Assembly: GCF_016905005.1 (NCBI RefSeq)
Contig: NZ_JADIKC010000003.1
Span: 1,003,630 to 1,067,629, forward strand
Direction: 5' to 3'
DNA: 64,000 nucleotides
From: Dyella kyungheensis
Lineage (GTDB): Bacteria; Pseudomonadota; Gammaproteobacteria; Xanthomonadales; Rhodanobacteraceae
The translations under genes were made by a program, and so were the position numbers. Positions 39,819 to 47,419 of this stretch are shown one piece after another. A model generated the notes under the pieces. That model was not told the origin of the DNA. It ran no database searches and saw only the letters and a list, made by a program, of their open reading frames with translations. The number at the start of each line of letters is the position of its first letter. Position 1 is the first letter of the stretch.

Positions 39819-39974
39819 ATGGTTCAATCCGTCTTGGTGCATTTGCCCAACTGGTCGTATGTCGTGGCTGCCGTCGCGGTAGCGGTGCTCAACAACATCG
39901 TGGGGCCCCTAGTTCGCCATTCCCTGAGCTCTCGCCGGCGGCGCAGGCGATGCGGGGGGGCGCGCGCGGAGTGA
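39819..39974 (+). CDS. possible 51-residue single-helix membrane peptide
   Basis: ATG 39819 opens MVQSVLVHLPNW followed by one clear membrane helix (YVVAAVAVAVLNNIVGPLV) and a strongly basic tail (SSRRRRR), a classic small membrane protein layout. The ribosome site is weak (AAAGAGATCAGC). The remainder of the 39678-40153 gap shows no other gene, only AGAACATTCT/AAAA sequence before 40154 that may hold a promoter. Confidence 0.3.
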   Translation: MVQSVLVHLPNWSYVVAAVAVAVLNNIVGPLVRHSLSSRRRRRRCGGARAE

Positions 39975-40153
39975 TCTCATCCGGTGAGACCCGTTAACCG
40001 GGGCCGTTAAGCCGGGACGGAGGTAGTTAAATCGAAACAACCACAGCTGTCCCAGTTTCGGATCTCGGCCTCTGAGACCGGTCAGTGTTCCCATCGGCCG
40101 GCCGGCTGCTCGCTGCTGCAGGGCGGTATAGAACATTCTAAAAAGGGGAAGAG

Positions 40154-40885
40154 ATGAACATTTACCTGGGCGGTGCCTTTTTTGCGCTGCTGATCCTTGG
40201 TGGCATTTGTTTCATGGTCACGCAGGTCAGAGGCAAATACGCATCGTCGGTCCACATCATTTGGTATCTGTTCTCCCTTTCGTTCTGTGCGGCCTTCATC
40301 GGGCTGCGATGGGCGCGTGCCGTTGGTGCTATGGACGCGATGGGAAATCCGGGAAACGAGACTGGAAAGTGGGTTGTGGCCACCATGAACTTCTCGATGG
40401 ATCTGCAAGCCGATTTCTACGTTCTATCGGCATTGGTTTTGCTCGTGGTTGGCCCCCAATGTCTGAGCTACGTGCTCAGCGGCCTCTTTGGTTGCGCCTC
40501 TCGCCCACGGTTCGTGTCCTTTTGGGTGAGCGTCTTCACGTGGGGCATGGCCAAATCTTTTGCGATCACAGCAGGTGTCCTGCTGGTCGTTGATAGCTTC
40601 GGCTCAGGCCAGGGGTGGCATGGGTTCGACGCTAAGTTCGCGATCAAATACGCCTGCTTAGCTTTGATCCTTCTCCTATTTGCATTTGCGTCGCTACTCG
40701 GCCAAGCCTCTGTCGACGAGATCCCCATTCTTGCAAACGGTCGACATTTTGGGCCCCTCAGAATGTTGTTGGCGCGGATAGATCAATGGATGGTTCGGCA
40801 CCGCAGCGATGAGGCCGGCTTGAACGAGCACTCAACTGGCAGTCAATCGACTGGCCGTAAGAGAATTGTGTCAGGGGCCATTTGA
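40154..40885 (+). CDS. uncharacterised polytopic membrane protein
   Basis: A 243-residue protein with five to six helices (YLGGAFFALLILGGICFMV, IWYLFSLSFCAAFIGL, FYVLSALVLLVVG, FWVSVFTWGMAKSFAITAGVLLVV, YACLALILLLFAFASLLG) and a soluble C-terminal tail of about 55 residues rich in His, Ser and Arg. GGGGAAGAG gives a strong ribosome site. No family recognised. In the island context it could be a membrane effector, but nothing in the sequence shows this. Confidence 0.6.
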   Translation: MNIYLGGAFFALLILGGICFMVTQVRGKYASSVHIIWYLFSLSFCAAFIGLRWARAVGAMDAMGNPGNETGKWVVATMNFSMDLQADFYVLSALVLLVVGPQCLSYVLSGLFGCASRPRFVSFWVSVFTWGMAKSFAITAGVLLVVDSFGSGQGWHGFDAKFAIKYACLALILLLFAFASLLGQASVDEIPILANGRHFGPLRMLLARIDQWMVRHRSDEAGLNEHSTGSQSTGRKRIVSGAI

Positions 40886-41210
40886 AGGGGCTCTAGTCGT
40901 ACGGTCGACGCTGCCTAAATCATTCCTGATATCTTCTCTCCCGAATCGTACTTCACCCATCCTCGAAGAATGGTGCCTCCTGTCGCTAGGCGATGTTGAA
41001 ACCGTCCAACATACCGCCAGGCGCAGGAGGCGGAGACAAGAGTTTTCAGGGATAATCTTCGGGAGCCCAAATTGTTCCTGGCACTTTTTTGAGAATTTGA
41101 AAGCGGCAAGCGCCTCCGGAAATTGCTCCTGGCAGCTTCTTCGATCGATCACTAGCGCTCCCGGCGCCCATGCTTTCGTACCAGCGCGGATTTGTGTCGC
41201 CCTAACTCGC
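40886..41210. other. gene-free stretch with dispersed inverted repeats
   Basis: No convincing gene. It carries several copies of a short motif: GTGTCAGGGGCC just before (40868), the imperfect inverted pair TCAGGGATAAT / ATTGTTCCTGGCAC (41046-41084, followed by TTTTTT), and AATTGCTCCTGGCAGC (about 41122). Confidence 0.5.
41046..41090. repeat. short imperfect inverted repeat, TCAGGGA..TCCTGGCA type
   Basis: Left arm TCAGGGATAAT and right arm ATTGTTCCTGGCAC enclose about 14 bases and are followed by six T. The same arms occur at 43127-43192, so this is a repeat family rather than a chance hairpin; it could also end plus-strand transcripts. Confidence 0.5.
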
Positions 41211-41525
41211 TCAATCAACGAGCGGACGATAGGCGCGGATCACAGGCTTCGTCCTTTCCAGATCGTACCGCGCCTGAAGTGCAAGCCAGTAGAAGGCGGT
41301 GGTGTCGAAGGCGAGGGAAAGGCGGAGGGCGATCTTGGGGGTGATGGGGTGGGTGTCAGCGAGGAAGGCTTTGATGTGGTGGGCGGGTATGCCGGTGCGA
41401 CGAGCGAGTTGCGCGGGGTTGAGTGCGTTCGGGATCAGGTAGGCGTGCAGCAGGATGTCGCCGGGGGCTCGCAGGGGTTGCGAGGGGTCTACTTCCGAAT
41501 GCGGGGTGAGCTGGATCAGTTCCAT
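41211..41525 (-). CDS. HigA-like HTH protein, module copy 1
   Basis: A 104-residue HTH protein of the HigA antitoxin family: RAPGDILLHAYLIPNALNPAQLARRTGIPAHHI, then TPKIALRLSLAFDTTAFYWLALQARYDLE. It starts MELIQLTPHSEVDP after GGGAGGAAACCC. No HigB/RelE-like toxin is adjacent; instead it is preceded on the same strand by an unknown small protein (41664-42008). A paralog with the same start pattern lies at 47909-48235 with the same partner, so the pair is a duplicated module. Probably an autoregulating DNA-binding protein. Confidence 0.82.
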   Translation of the reverse strand: MELIQLTPHSEVDPSQPLRAPGDILLHAYLIPNALNPAQLARRTGIPAHHIKAFLADTHPITPKIALRLSLAFDTTAFYWLALQARYDLERTKPVIRAYRPLVD

Positions 41526-41623
41526 GGGTTTCCTCCCTGTCGGACACAACCGCGTAGCGGATAAGCGCTTACAGCGCTCCGTGTCAGTGAATGCTTGGCA
41601 GCTTCGTCGGTGATCGCCCGAGT

Positions 41624-41655
41624 GCGGCGCATCGCCCTGTCGGCCGATGCGCCGC
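41624..41655 (-). promoter_or_regulatory. intercistronic hairpin, module copy 1
   Basis: A perfect 11-bp stem (GCGGCGCATCG / CGATGCGCCGC) around a 10-base loop lies just after the stop of the small gene and before the HigA-like gene. A GC hairpin is at the equivalent place in copy 2 (48335-48353). It may partly terminate or protect mRNA. Confidence 0.55.
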
Positions 41656-41663
41656 AACGGCGA

Positions 41664-42008
41664 TCATCGGAGGCGTGTGGTGTTCACTCGAGGCTCGTCA
41701 CCGAGCAGGCGGGCGTACTGCTGGAGGCAGTGGATGGCGGTGCCCAAGCTGGCGGTGACGGCCACGGGAAGCGGCCATAGCAGCGGTCTGCCGGGGAATC
41801 CTCGCGCCTGCGCGTGACGGCACTGCTCGCTATCGACACGCAAGCGCGTGAGGGTGAGCACTGCCAGGGCGACGTCACCGCGCGTGCCGTGACGCAGGGT
41901 TTCGGGCCATGCCGCCGCCGTGGATGACGGGTCGTCAGGCGGAGGAGTGAGGGTGTCGTCAGGGGGAACGGACGAGCGAATGCGTACCGTATGATCGCAG
42001 ATAGCCAT
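41664..42008 (-). CDS. unknown small protein of the duplicated module, copy 1
   Basis: A 114-residue protein that begins MAICDHTVRIRSS and shares this start plus DSEQCRHAQARGFP, LLWPLP and CLQQYARLLGDE with the copy-2 protein at 48364-48687. Conservation at both ends with a divergent middle shows selection on the protein. It does not resemble HigB, RelE or another known toxin. It is first in a two-gene unit with the HigA-like gene (138-base gap). Start ATG 42008 lies just after a hairpin containing a GAGAG ribosome site. Confidence 0.6.
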   Translation of the reverse strand: MAICDHTVRIRSSVPPDDTLTPPPDDPSSTAAAWPETLRHGTRGDVALAVLTLTRLRVDSEQCRHAQARGFPGRPLLWPLPVAVTASLGTAIHCLQQYARLLGDEPRVNTTRLR

Positions 42009-42010
42009 GA

Positions 42011-42072
42011 TCAACTCTCAGAAAGTTGTTGATGGTTAGCGGGTCGTGGGTGTTGAAGCACTCACGGCCCGC
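42011..42072 (-). promoter_or_regulatory. structured 5' leader of module copy 1
   Basis: Two hairpins lie in front of the small gene. Read on the minus strand, the first is at 42039-42072 (GCGGG..CGTG.GTG pairing with CAC.CACG.CCCGC across a six-base loop). The second, CAACT..AGTTG, sits three bases before the ATG with the ribosome site in or beside its loop. Equivalent pairs exist in copy 2 with compensating base changes. Confidence 0.5.
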
Positions 42073-42378
42073 GCCTCATGACCTGGTGGTCATGGTCATT
42101 CACGAGGCCGTGCAACACGACAGCGCGAATGATTGGCTGACCGTAACAAGCAGGGTTGGCATCGTCTGTCGGGGATCAGTGAGATGGGTGTCCGCTTGGT
42201 GGAGGCGGTGCGCGACGGCGCGAGGGCGATTTAATGTCGGTGCCAGCCCTTAGGCCTGAAGGCAGTGCGCGCTCTCAAAAACGTGCACACTGATTCATGA
42301 AATTGTCCCTGGCAGCTTTTCGTTTTCTATCGGGGACGCCCCAACTCATTTGCCCGGTACCTTCTCCAGGACGACTCA
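42073..42378. other. gap between module copy 1 and the CPBP gene
   Basis: About 305 bases without a convincing gene. The module promoter probably lies at its left side. At 42301-42320 there is another copy of the dispersed motif (AATTGTCCCTGGCAGCTTTT). Nothing else recognised. Confidence 0.4.
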
Positions 42379-43119
42379 GTGCCGCCGTTTATTCTCCCCT
42401 CGTTAGTTGTCGCTACTCCCGGTTTTCTGATTCTCGCCGCGCTGCGGCGCCTAGTTAAAGGTGTGCTGCCGAGCTACGGCTCGCTCGCGCTCGTCTTTCT
42501 AGGCATCGTTGCGCAAACTGGAAGTCTGTTCCTTGGAATGTTTATCGGAGGACATTTCCAAAGCCCGATAGGTCTGTGGGTTGGGAAGCTGGCATCCGTG
42601 GGTGGAACTTTATTGTTCATTTGGCTGTGCAAGAGCCAAGCGTCATGGCGTGACATAGGCCTCAGGTCTTCGCAGCCGAAAACGATCGGCCTGACGGCAG
42701 GCCTCTTTTTCGTGATGGCGGGTGTCACTTGGTTCCTGGCGCATTGTTACGCGCCGAGGCAAGCCTTCTCTGCAGGCGCTTTTGCGTTCATGTTGCTTCT
42801 GTCCGGCACCGATGAAGAGCTCCTTTTTCGCGGAGCCATGCCTGCGCTGCTGCGCCGGGCCGACGAGACGGAAAGATGGCAAAGGGCAGTCAACACCGGT
42901 TTGGTGTTTACCATTCCTACGATCGCCTTCATGCTGATGCACGGCTTACGGTTCGTGGATCAGCACTTTGCTTTCAGCTGGCAGGCGCTCGCTCTGGCCG
43001 GTTTTGGGGGATGCATTTTGATGTGTATTCGCTTATCGACTCGGAGCGTTTGGCCATCGTTGATAGTGCATAACATGGTTAATGCGGGTTCGGTGGTGGC
43101 AATGGCGCTATGGCGATAA
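42379..43119 (+). CDS. CPBP-family intramembrane metalloprotease
   Basis: A 246-residue polytopic protein with about eight helices. The protease motifs of the CPBP (CAAX/Abi) family are visible: EExxxR in TDEELLFRGAMPALLRR and a His helix in AFMLMHGLRF, then a third motif in SLIVHNMVNAG, where H and N align with the metal/catalytic set. Members process prenylated or bacteriocin-related substrates or confer self-immunity; the target here is unknown. GTG start. It lies between repeats in the accessory region. Confidence 0.8.
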   Translation: MPPFILPSLVVATPGFLILAALRRLVKGVLPSYGSLALVFLGIVAQTGSLFLGMFIGGHFQSPIGLWVGKLASVGGTLLFIWLCKSQASWRDIGLRSSQPKTIGLTAGLFFVMAGVTWFLAHCYAPRQAFSAGAFAFMLLLSGTDEELLFRGAMPALLRRADETERWQRAVNTGLVFTIPTIAFMLMHGLRFVDQHFAFSWQALALAGFGGCILMCIRLSTRSVWPSLIVHNMVNAGSVVAMALWR

Positions 43120-43126
43120 CGAAATG

Positions 43127-43197
43127 GTGTCAGGGACAATTATTGGAAAGCCCTGGCCGCAAGATCGGCCCAGCCAGAATTATCCCTGACACGTTTT
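43127..43197 (+). repeat. inverted repeat after the CPBP gene, possible terminator
   Basis: Arms GTGTCAGGGACAAT (43127-43140) and ATTATCCCTGACAC (43179-43192) are inverted copies with one mismatch, enclosing 38 bases and followed by GTTTTT. It belongs to the same repeat family as 41046 and 42301 and may also terminate the CPBP gene. Confidence 0.6.
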
Positions 43198-43204
43198 TCA
43201 TGCT

Positions 43205-43720
43205 CTAGCTCTTCGGCGACTTGGTTACGATCTCCGCGATGAAGCTCTTCGCGCAAAACGCGGGATCCATCGAGATCCCGATCGCGATCCGGACGCCATC
43301 AGCTTCATGCGTCAGGTATCGGTGCACTTGGTCCGCGGGTGCAAGGGGAACGTCATACAGGCCGTCTGCGGTGTAGCGGGTCTGAAGCGGCGTGGCATCA
43401 ATGCAGCCCGATGGGTCGGTAACGACCTCCACAAACTGGGGGACACCGGCCTGGGTCGTCGCAACGCGAATCTGACTCACGCTGACACCCATATAAGTAC
43501 CGGCGGGGAAGGTGGTCTGAGTGCCGTGTGAGGAGCCCTGTGATCCGCTCCCCAGGCTGGAGGCGATGTCTACCGCGGACATCGCCTGGCGACCTTTGAC
43601 CATGTCCGCCGCGCGGTCAAACAGATCGGTGCTGGCAGTGGGGGCGTTGCCCGCCATGGCGGCGCTGGTAAAAGCGACCCCGGCCGTCACCGCCATCATC
43701 CATTGCTTGACTGAAAACAT
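43205..43720 (-). CDS. secreted hypothetical protein
   Basis: A 171-residue protein with a signal peptide (MFSVKQWMMAVTAGVAFTSAAMAG). The mature part has a low-complexity GSGSQGSSHGT segment, a beta-rich region (TYMGVSVSQIRVATTQAGVPQFVEVVTDP) and two cysteines (GCIDATP, DPAFCAKSF) that could form a disulfide. GGAG lies ahead of the ATG on the minus strand. Not recognised. Confidence 0.65.
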   Translation of the reverse strand: MFSVKQWMMAVTAGVAFTSAAMAGNAPTASTDLFDRAADMVKGRQAMSAVDIASSLGSGSQGSSHGTQTTFPAGTYMGVSVSQIRVATTQAGVPQFVEVVTDPSGCIDATPLQTRYTADGLYDVPLAPADQVHRYLTHEADGVRIAIGISMDPAFCAKSFIAEIVTKSPKS

Positions 43721-44038
43721 ATGCGCTCCGTTCTGCGAAAAGCCGCAGGATACCGGCATTGGTGGCTGGATATTGGAAGCGAAAGGAAACGGGGTCGAAA
43801 AAGGTGGCGGGTTCAGTTCCCAGGTTGAAGGCCTGGAAGATGAAGTCATGAACGGGAGCAGTTAGACCGAACTAACTTCCTGCGTTCCGACTCGACGCAA
43901 CTTCTCATGGTTCGTAAAAACACGCGGAATGCAAACACAATTCGATTCACTGCCTATTGACATGCATCGCACGTAACGTTGCCACCCGTTACATGCGCAG
44001 GTCACCTTATCGAATCGCCGTTGTTGACGGAGCGCTAC
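43721..44038. other. intergenic region between two divergent secreted-protein genes
   Basis: About 318 bases serving as the upstream region of both the minus-strand gene (43720) and the plus-strand gene (44039). Locally AT-richer around 43900-43980 (TTGACA at 43957). I could not pair this with a convincing -10, so no promoter is called. Confidence 0.35.
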
Positions 44039-45319
44039 ATGTCAAAGGTTAGTTGCAGCCTTTCAGTGGGATGGATGGCAATCGTCCTGGCATTCGGTGC
44101 GCAAGCGCAGGGCACGACGTATGCCGTGCGTCTATCGGATAACTCGGGTGCTTATGAAGCGTCCTTGAGAGGGGATCAGGAAAAACTTCTGGAGATATCC
44201 CAAACCTCCGCAGGCGGTTTGGAGGTCATCGCCAAAGCGCTTTATCTGCGCTCGCTTTATCGGTTGGACGAGTCTTCCAGGACGGTCTCCGAGTGTGGCG
44301 CCCTATCTCAGATATCCCGCTCTACGGCCAATTGGTCATGCGCAATGATCTTGGCCGGTAACAAGCTGCTGGCTGGCGACACCGCCGGGTGGGCCAGGTT
44401 GATGGACGCCACCAAGAAGGCCGCTGTTCCGCTCCTGGCCAAACAAATGAATGCTGCGCCAGAGAGCCTGCGCGTCGGTGAGTTCGAGACAGTGGCGGAT
44501 TTCTCGCAGTATTTCGATGTCCCTCCGGTTGCCGTAAAGCGGGACGCAGTTGAGTTCTCGATCCCGATCGAATGGAGGGTAAGTTCAGACGTAAGCACGG
44601 ACGTTCAGCCGTTCATCAAGGCAACGATCAACGGTCATCCGCTTCAGATGGCCCTGGACACGGGAACCAGTGGCGTCATCATCAAGCGTTCCGACGCCGC
44701 TGCTCTCAACATCTCGGATATCCACCACGGATGGATGACCACCAGCGAGGGGGTGCCTACCGACCTGGGCGTGATAAAGAGCTTGTCGGTAGGCAAGGTG
44801 ACCGTATCGAACATGCCCGCAACGATCACCGACACGCCGGTGTCTGTGCTTGGTATTCGCGGGCTGCAGTTCTTGCGTGCCGTGCGTTTGCACGGCGATA
44901 CCTTGGTCAGTCATGCCACAGGCTTTGGCAATCTATGCCAGACGCCTCTCGACATGACCTCATGGGTGGAGGGGAGCAACAGCCTGTTGCTTGTATCGGG
45001 CGTGGTGGGCGGCAAAGACTTCCACTTCTTCCTGGATACGGGTAATGCATGGGGTATCGTCCGCCATACCTATGGCGAGCCGACCGGCGCAGACAATGCA
45101 AAATCCATTACGTTAACGGTGGGTGGCGTCATCCACGCAGTCAAGATGTCGGAAGCGACGGACTCGATGCAGATTGGAAGCGTGCCTGCCCAGCTTCAGG
45201 CGTATCGCATCGTTTATAGCAGCCAGCACAAGCCATTCCGGTACGACATCGGGGGAAGCTATGTGCATCAACACGATCTGATTATCGATTTTTCGAACGG
45301 ATTGATGTGCGTCAGGTGA
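44039..45319 (+). CDS. exported two-lobed aspartic-protease-like protein
   Basis: A 426-residue protein with a signal peptide (VGWMAIVLAFGAQAQ). The first 150 residues are helical and TPR-like (AKALYLRSLYRLDESSRTVSECG). Then come two retropepsin-like halves: the first with MALDTGTSGVIIKRSDAA, the second with FFLDTGNAWGIV. Two DTG-type sites in one chain resemble a pepsin-like pseudodimer. The second half reads DTGN, so the canonical Thr/Ser after Gly is lost there, and activity is uncertain. Start 44039 has GGAG upstream. Confidence 0.7.
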   Translation: MSKVSCSLSVGWMAIVLAFGAQAQGTTYAVRLSDNSGAYEASLRGDQEKLLEISQTSAGGLEVIAKALYLRSLYRLDESSRTVSECGALSQISRSTANWSCAMILAGNKLLAGDTAGWARLMDATKKAAVPLLAKQMNAAPESLRVGEFETVADFSQYFDVPPVAVKRDAVEFSIPIEWRVSSDVSTDVQPFIKATINGHPLQMALDTGTSGVIIKRSDAAALNISDIHHGWMTTSEGVPTDLGVIKSLSVGKVTVSNMPATITDTPVSVLGIRGLQFLRAVRLHGDTLVSHATGFGNLCQTPLDMTSWVEGSNSLLLVSGVVGGKDFHFFLDTGNAWGIVRHTYGEPTGADNAKSITLTVGGVIHAVKMSEATDSMQIGSVPAQLQAYRIVYSSQHKPFRYDIGGSYVHQHDLIIDFSNGLMCVR

Positions 45320-45491
45320 AGTGAATCTGGTGCTTGGCACACCGTGCTGAGCGTATCGGATCGTGAAGCGATCTCCGGCTTGAAGTGACCGATATCACAA
45401 GACCCGTCGCAACTACTTGCACTCACCTCCACGTCACCGCGCTGACATGCGCAATAACTAGGTTCCCCGCACCACTTATCTGGGGAACCCC

Positions 45492-46244
45492 ATGGCACGT
45501 TTCGGCTCTTGGCTGCTTGCGGTCTGTTTCTTTGTTTCCGGTGCGTCGTATGCAGGTACGGCTTGCCCGAACTTCTTTGTTTCGGGTACGGCGCCGGCGT
45601 TGGATGCCTCGCTGTTGAGCCGTACTACGGAGGTCTGTCATACCGAGTACGTGTTGTTTGCGTCGGGTGTGACCAAGGGGCCGTTGTATTCGGCTGAGCA
45701 TTTGACGGCGGCGCAGATTGCCGGTGCCGATTCGATCAGCCGTGATGGGTCCTGGCATCAGGAAACCGGTATTCCGTCGGCGGATCGGTCGCAGTCATCG
45801 GACTATACGAACAGCGGTTACGACCGTGGCCATATGAGCCCGGCGGGCGATCCGTCGACGATTGCGGCTGAGGACGAGACGTTCTCGATGGCCAATGTCG
45901 TGCCGCAGCTGCATGTGTTGAATGCGGGCGAGTGGGAGAAGATCGAAGACTCCGTGCGCAATCTCGCCACGCAGCTCGGCGAGGTGTATGTGGTGACCGG
46001 TCCCGCGTTCGCCACGGACTCGGTGCCGACCATCGGCAAGGATGAAGTGGCCGTGCCGGCTTATACCTGGAAGGCGGTGTACGAGCCGGGCGTGGGTGCG
46101 GCGGCGTTCCTGTGCACCAATGTCACCAACTACACGTGCGCGGTGGTTTCGTTGAATGACGTGAAGACGATGTCGGGCGTCGATCCGTTCCCGTCGCTGT
46201 CTTCGTCGATGAAGGCGAATCCGATTCACTTGACGCTGCCGTAA
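45492..46244 (+). CDS. secreted DNA/RNA non-specific endonuclease (beta-beta-alpha metal fold)
   Basis: A 250-residue NUC1-family nuclease. A signal peptide (FGSWLLAVCFFVSGASYAG) is followed by LLSRTTEVCHTEYVLFASG and the active-site block YDRGHMSPAGD (DRGH with catalytic His). Then comes the metal-site strand MANVVPQLHVLNAGEWEKIE with Asn, and VVTGPAF, ending in VPAYTWKAVY. It should cut nucleic acid outside the cytosol with Mg2+. There is no adjacent inhibitor gene, consistent with a secreted scavenging enzyme rather than a toxin. Confidence 0.92.
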   Translation: MARFGSWLLAVCFFVSGASYAGTACPNFFVSGTAPALDASLLSRTTEVCHTEYVLFASGVTKGPLYSAEHLTAAQIAGADSISRDGSWHQETGIPSADRSQSSDYTNSGYDRGHMSPAGDPSTIAAEDETFSMANVVPQLHVLNAGEWEKIEDSVRNLATQLGEVYVVTGPAFATDSVPTIGKDEVAVPAYTWKAVYEPGVGAAAFLCTNVTNYTCAVVSLNDVKTMSGVDPFPSLSSSMKANPIHLTLP

Positions 46245-46272
46245 CGCGTCTCGAATCGCAGCAGGTCATACA

Positions 46273-46314
46273 GGCGCGGGGCCGATTGTTGATCGCCCCG
46301 CGCCTTGCTTTTTG
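46273..46314 (+). terminator. rho-independent terminator of the nuclease gene
   Basis: A 10-bp GC stem (GGCGCGGGGC / GCCCCGCGCC) with a 12-base loop, followed by TTGCTTTTTG. About 15 bases further is a dispersed palindrome GGTGCCAGGCACC (46329-46341). Confidence 0.8.
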
Positions 46315-46438
46315 TCCCCGCCAAGGACGGTGCCAGGCACCTTTTGGGTAGAGGCACGCGCATACCATTAGCTATCGTCGCTGTTCCGAAACCGGTCTTG
46401 AGCGCTTGCGCCACGCGTGCCACGATCTGGAAGTGACT

Positions 46439-46879
46439 GTGACCAACCCATCCCCAACCCTCCGCGACCTGACCCGCCTCCGACGCGTGCGCGATCGCAT
46501 CGATCGCGAATATGCGCAGCCGCTGGATGTGGAGGCGTTGGCGCGGGGCGTGCACATGTCCGCCGGTCATCTGAGCCGCCAGTTTCGGGCGGCCTATGGG
46601 GAGTCCCCGTATTCCTATCTGATGACGCGCCGCATCGAGCGGGCGATGGCGTTGCTGCGTCGGGGCGATCTCAGCGTGACCGACGTTTGCTTCACCGTGG
46701 GGTGCGCATCGTTGGGGACGTTCACCACGCGGTTCACGGAATTGGTGGGAATGTCGCCGGGTGTCTATAAGCGGAAGGAAGCACAGGCCACGGCAGGTAT
46801 TCCTTCGTGCGTGGCCAAGCAGGTGACGCGACCGATCAGGAATCGAGAAGTATCGGTGGGTGAGGGCGATCTAGACTGA
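46439..46879 (+). CDS. AraC-family transcriptional regulator (stand-alone DNA-binding domain)
   Basis: A 146-residue protein consisting almost only of an AraC-type double HTH domain: LDVEALARGVHMSAGHLSRQF, then SVTDVCFTVGCASLGTFTTRFTELVGMSPGVYK. There is no ligand domain, as in SoxS-like regulators. GTG start chosen because GGAAG lies upstream; GTG 46433 is an alternative. It ends 34 bases before a VOC gene on the same strand, a common pairing, so it probably controls that gene. Confidence 0.85.
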   Translation: MTNPSPTLRDLTRLRRVRDRIDREYAQPLDVEALARGVHMSAGHLSRQFRAAYGESPYSYLMTRRIERAMALLRRGDLSVTDVCFTVGCASLGTFTTRFTELVGMSPGVYKRKEAQATAGIPSCVAKQVTRPIRNREVSVGEGDLD

Positions 46880-46913
46880 GTTCATGGATTTCACCACCAC
46901 AGAAAGGAACGCC

Positions 46914-47324
46914 ATGGACATCACGATTCACTCGAGCTTTCTGCCGCAGAACGACCCGGACGCGGCGCTGGCCTTCTATCGCGACACGCTGGGCTTCGAG
47001 GTGCGCAACGACGTGGGTTACGGCGGCAAGCGCTGGATCACGGTGGGGCCCGCGGGGCAGCCGGGCATCAATGTCGTGCTGTATCCGCCGGAGGCGAGCC
47101 CGGGCATTACCGATGACGAGCGCCGTACCATTGCCGAGATGATGGCCAAGGGCACGTTCGGCATCATCCTGCTGGCGACGCACGATCTGGCCGGCACCTT
47201 CGAGAAGCTGCAGGCGAGCGATGCGGACATCGTGCAGGAGCCGACGGACCAGCCGTACGGCGTTCGCGATTGCGCGGTGCGCGATCCTGCCGGCAACATG
47301 ATCCGTATCCAGCAGCTGCGCTGA
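46914..47324 (+). CDS. VOC/glyoxalase-fold protein
   Basis: A 136-residue protein of the vicinal oxygen chelate superfamily: ITIHSSFLPQNDPDAALAFYRDTLGFEV opens the first beta-alpha-beta-beta-beta unit and CAVRDPAGNMIRIQQL closes the second. Members include glyoxalase I, bleomycin-type resistance proteins and dioxygenases; the reaction here is unknown. AGAAAGGAACGCC precedes the ATG. Linked to the AraC regulator just upstream. Confidence 0.87.
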   Translation: MDITIHSSFLPQNDPDAALAFYRDTLGFEVRNDVGYGGKRWITVGPAGQPGINVVLYPPEASPGITDDERRTIAEMMAKGTFGIILLATHDLAGTFEKLQASDADIVQEPTDQPYGVRDCAVRDPAGNMIRIQQLR

Positions 47325-47329
47325 ATGCC

Positions 47330-47362
47330 GTGAAGCCCGGAAGCGATGCGACCGGGCTTCAC
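47330..47362 (+). terminator. hairpin after the VOC gene
   Basis: A perfect 11-bp stem (GTGAAGCCCGG / CCGGGCTTCAC) with an 11-base loop begins 6 bases after the VOC stop. There is no U-tract, so termination strength is doubtful. Confidence 0.45.
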
Positions 47363-47419
47363 ATCGCGACACACGCACTGGCCTGACACTCGATCAAACA
47401 CCACGACCGGGAGGCAACC

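Noticed and set aside
41211-42008. Classical higBA toxin-antitoxin pair
   Set aside because: The HTH protein is HigA-like, but the upstream protein has none of the HigB/RelE blocks and the genes are 138 bases apart.
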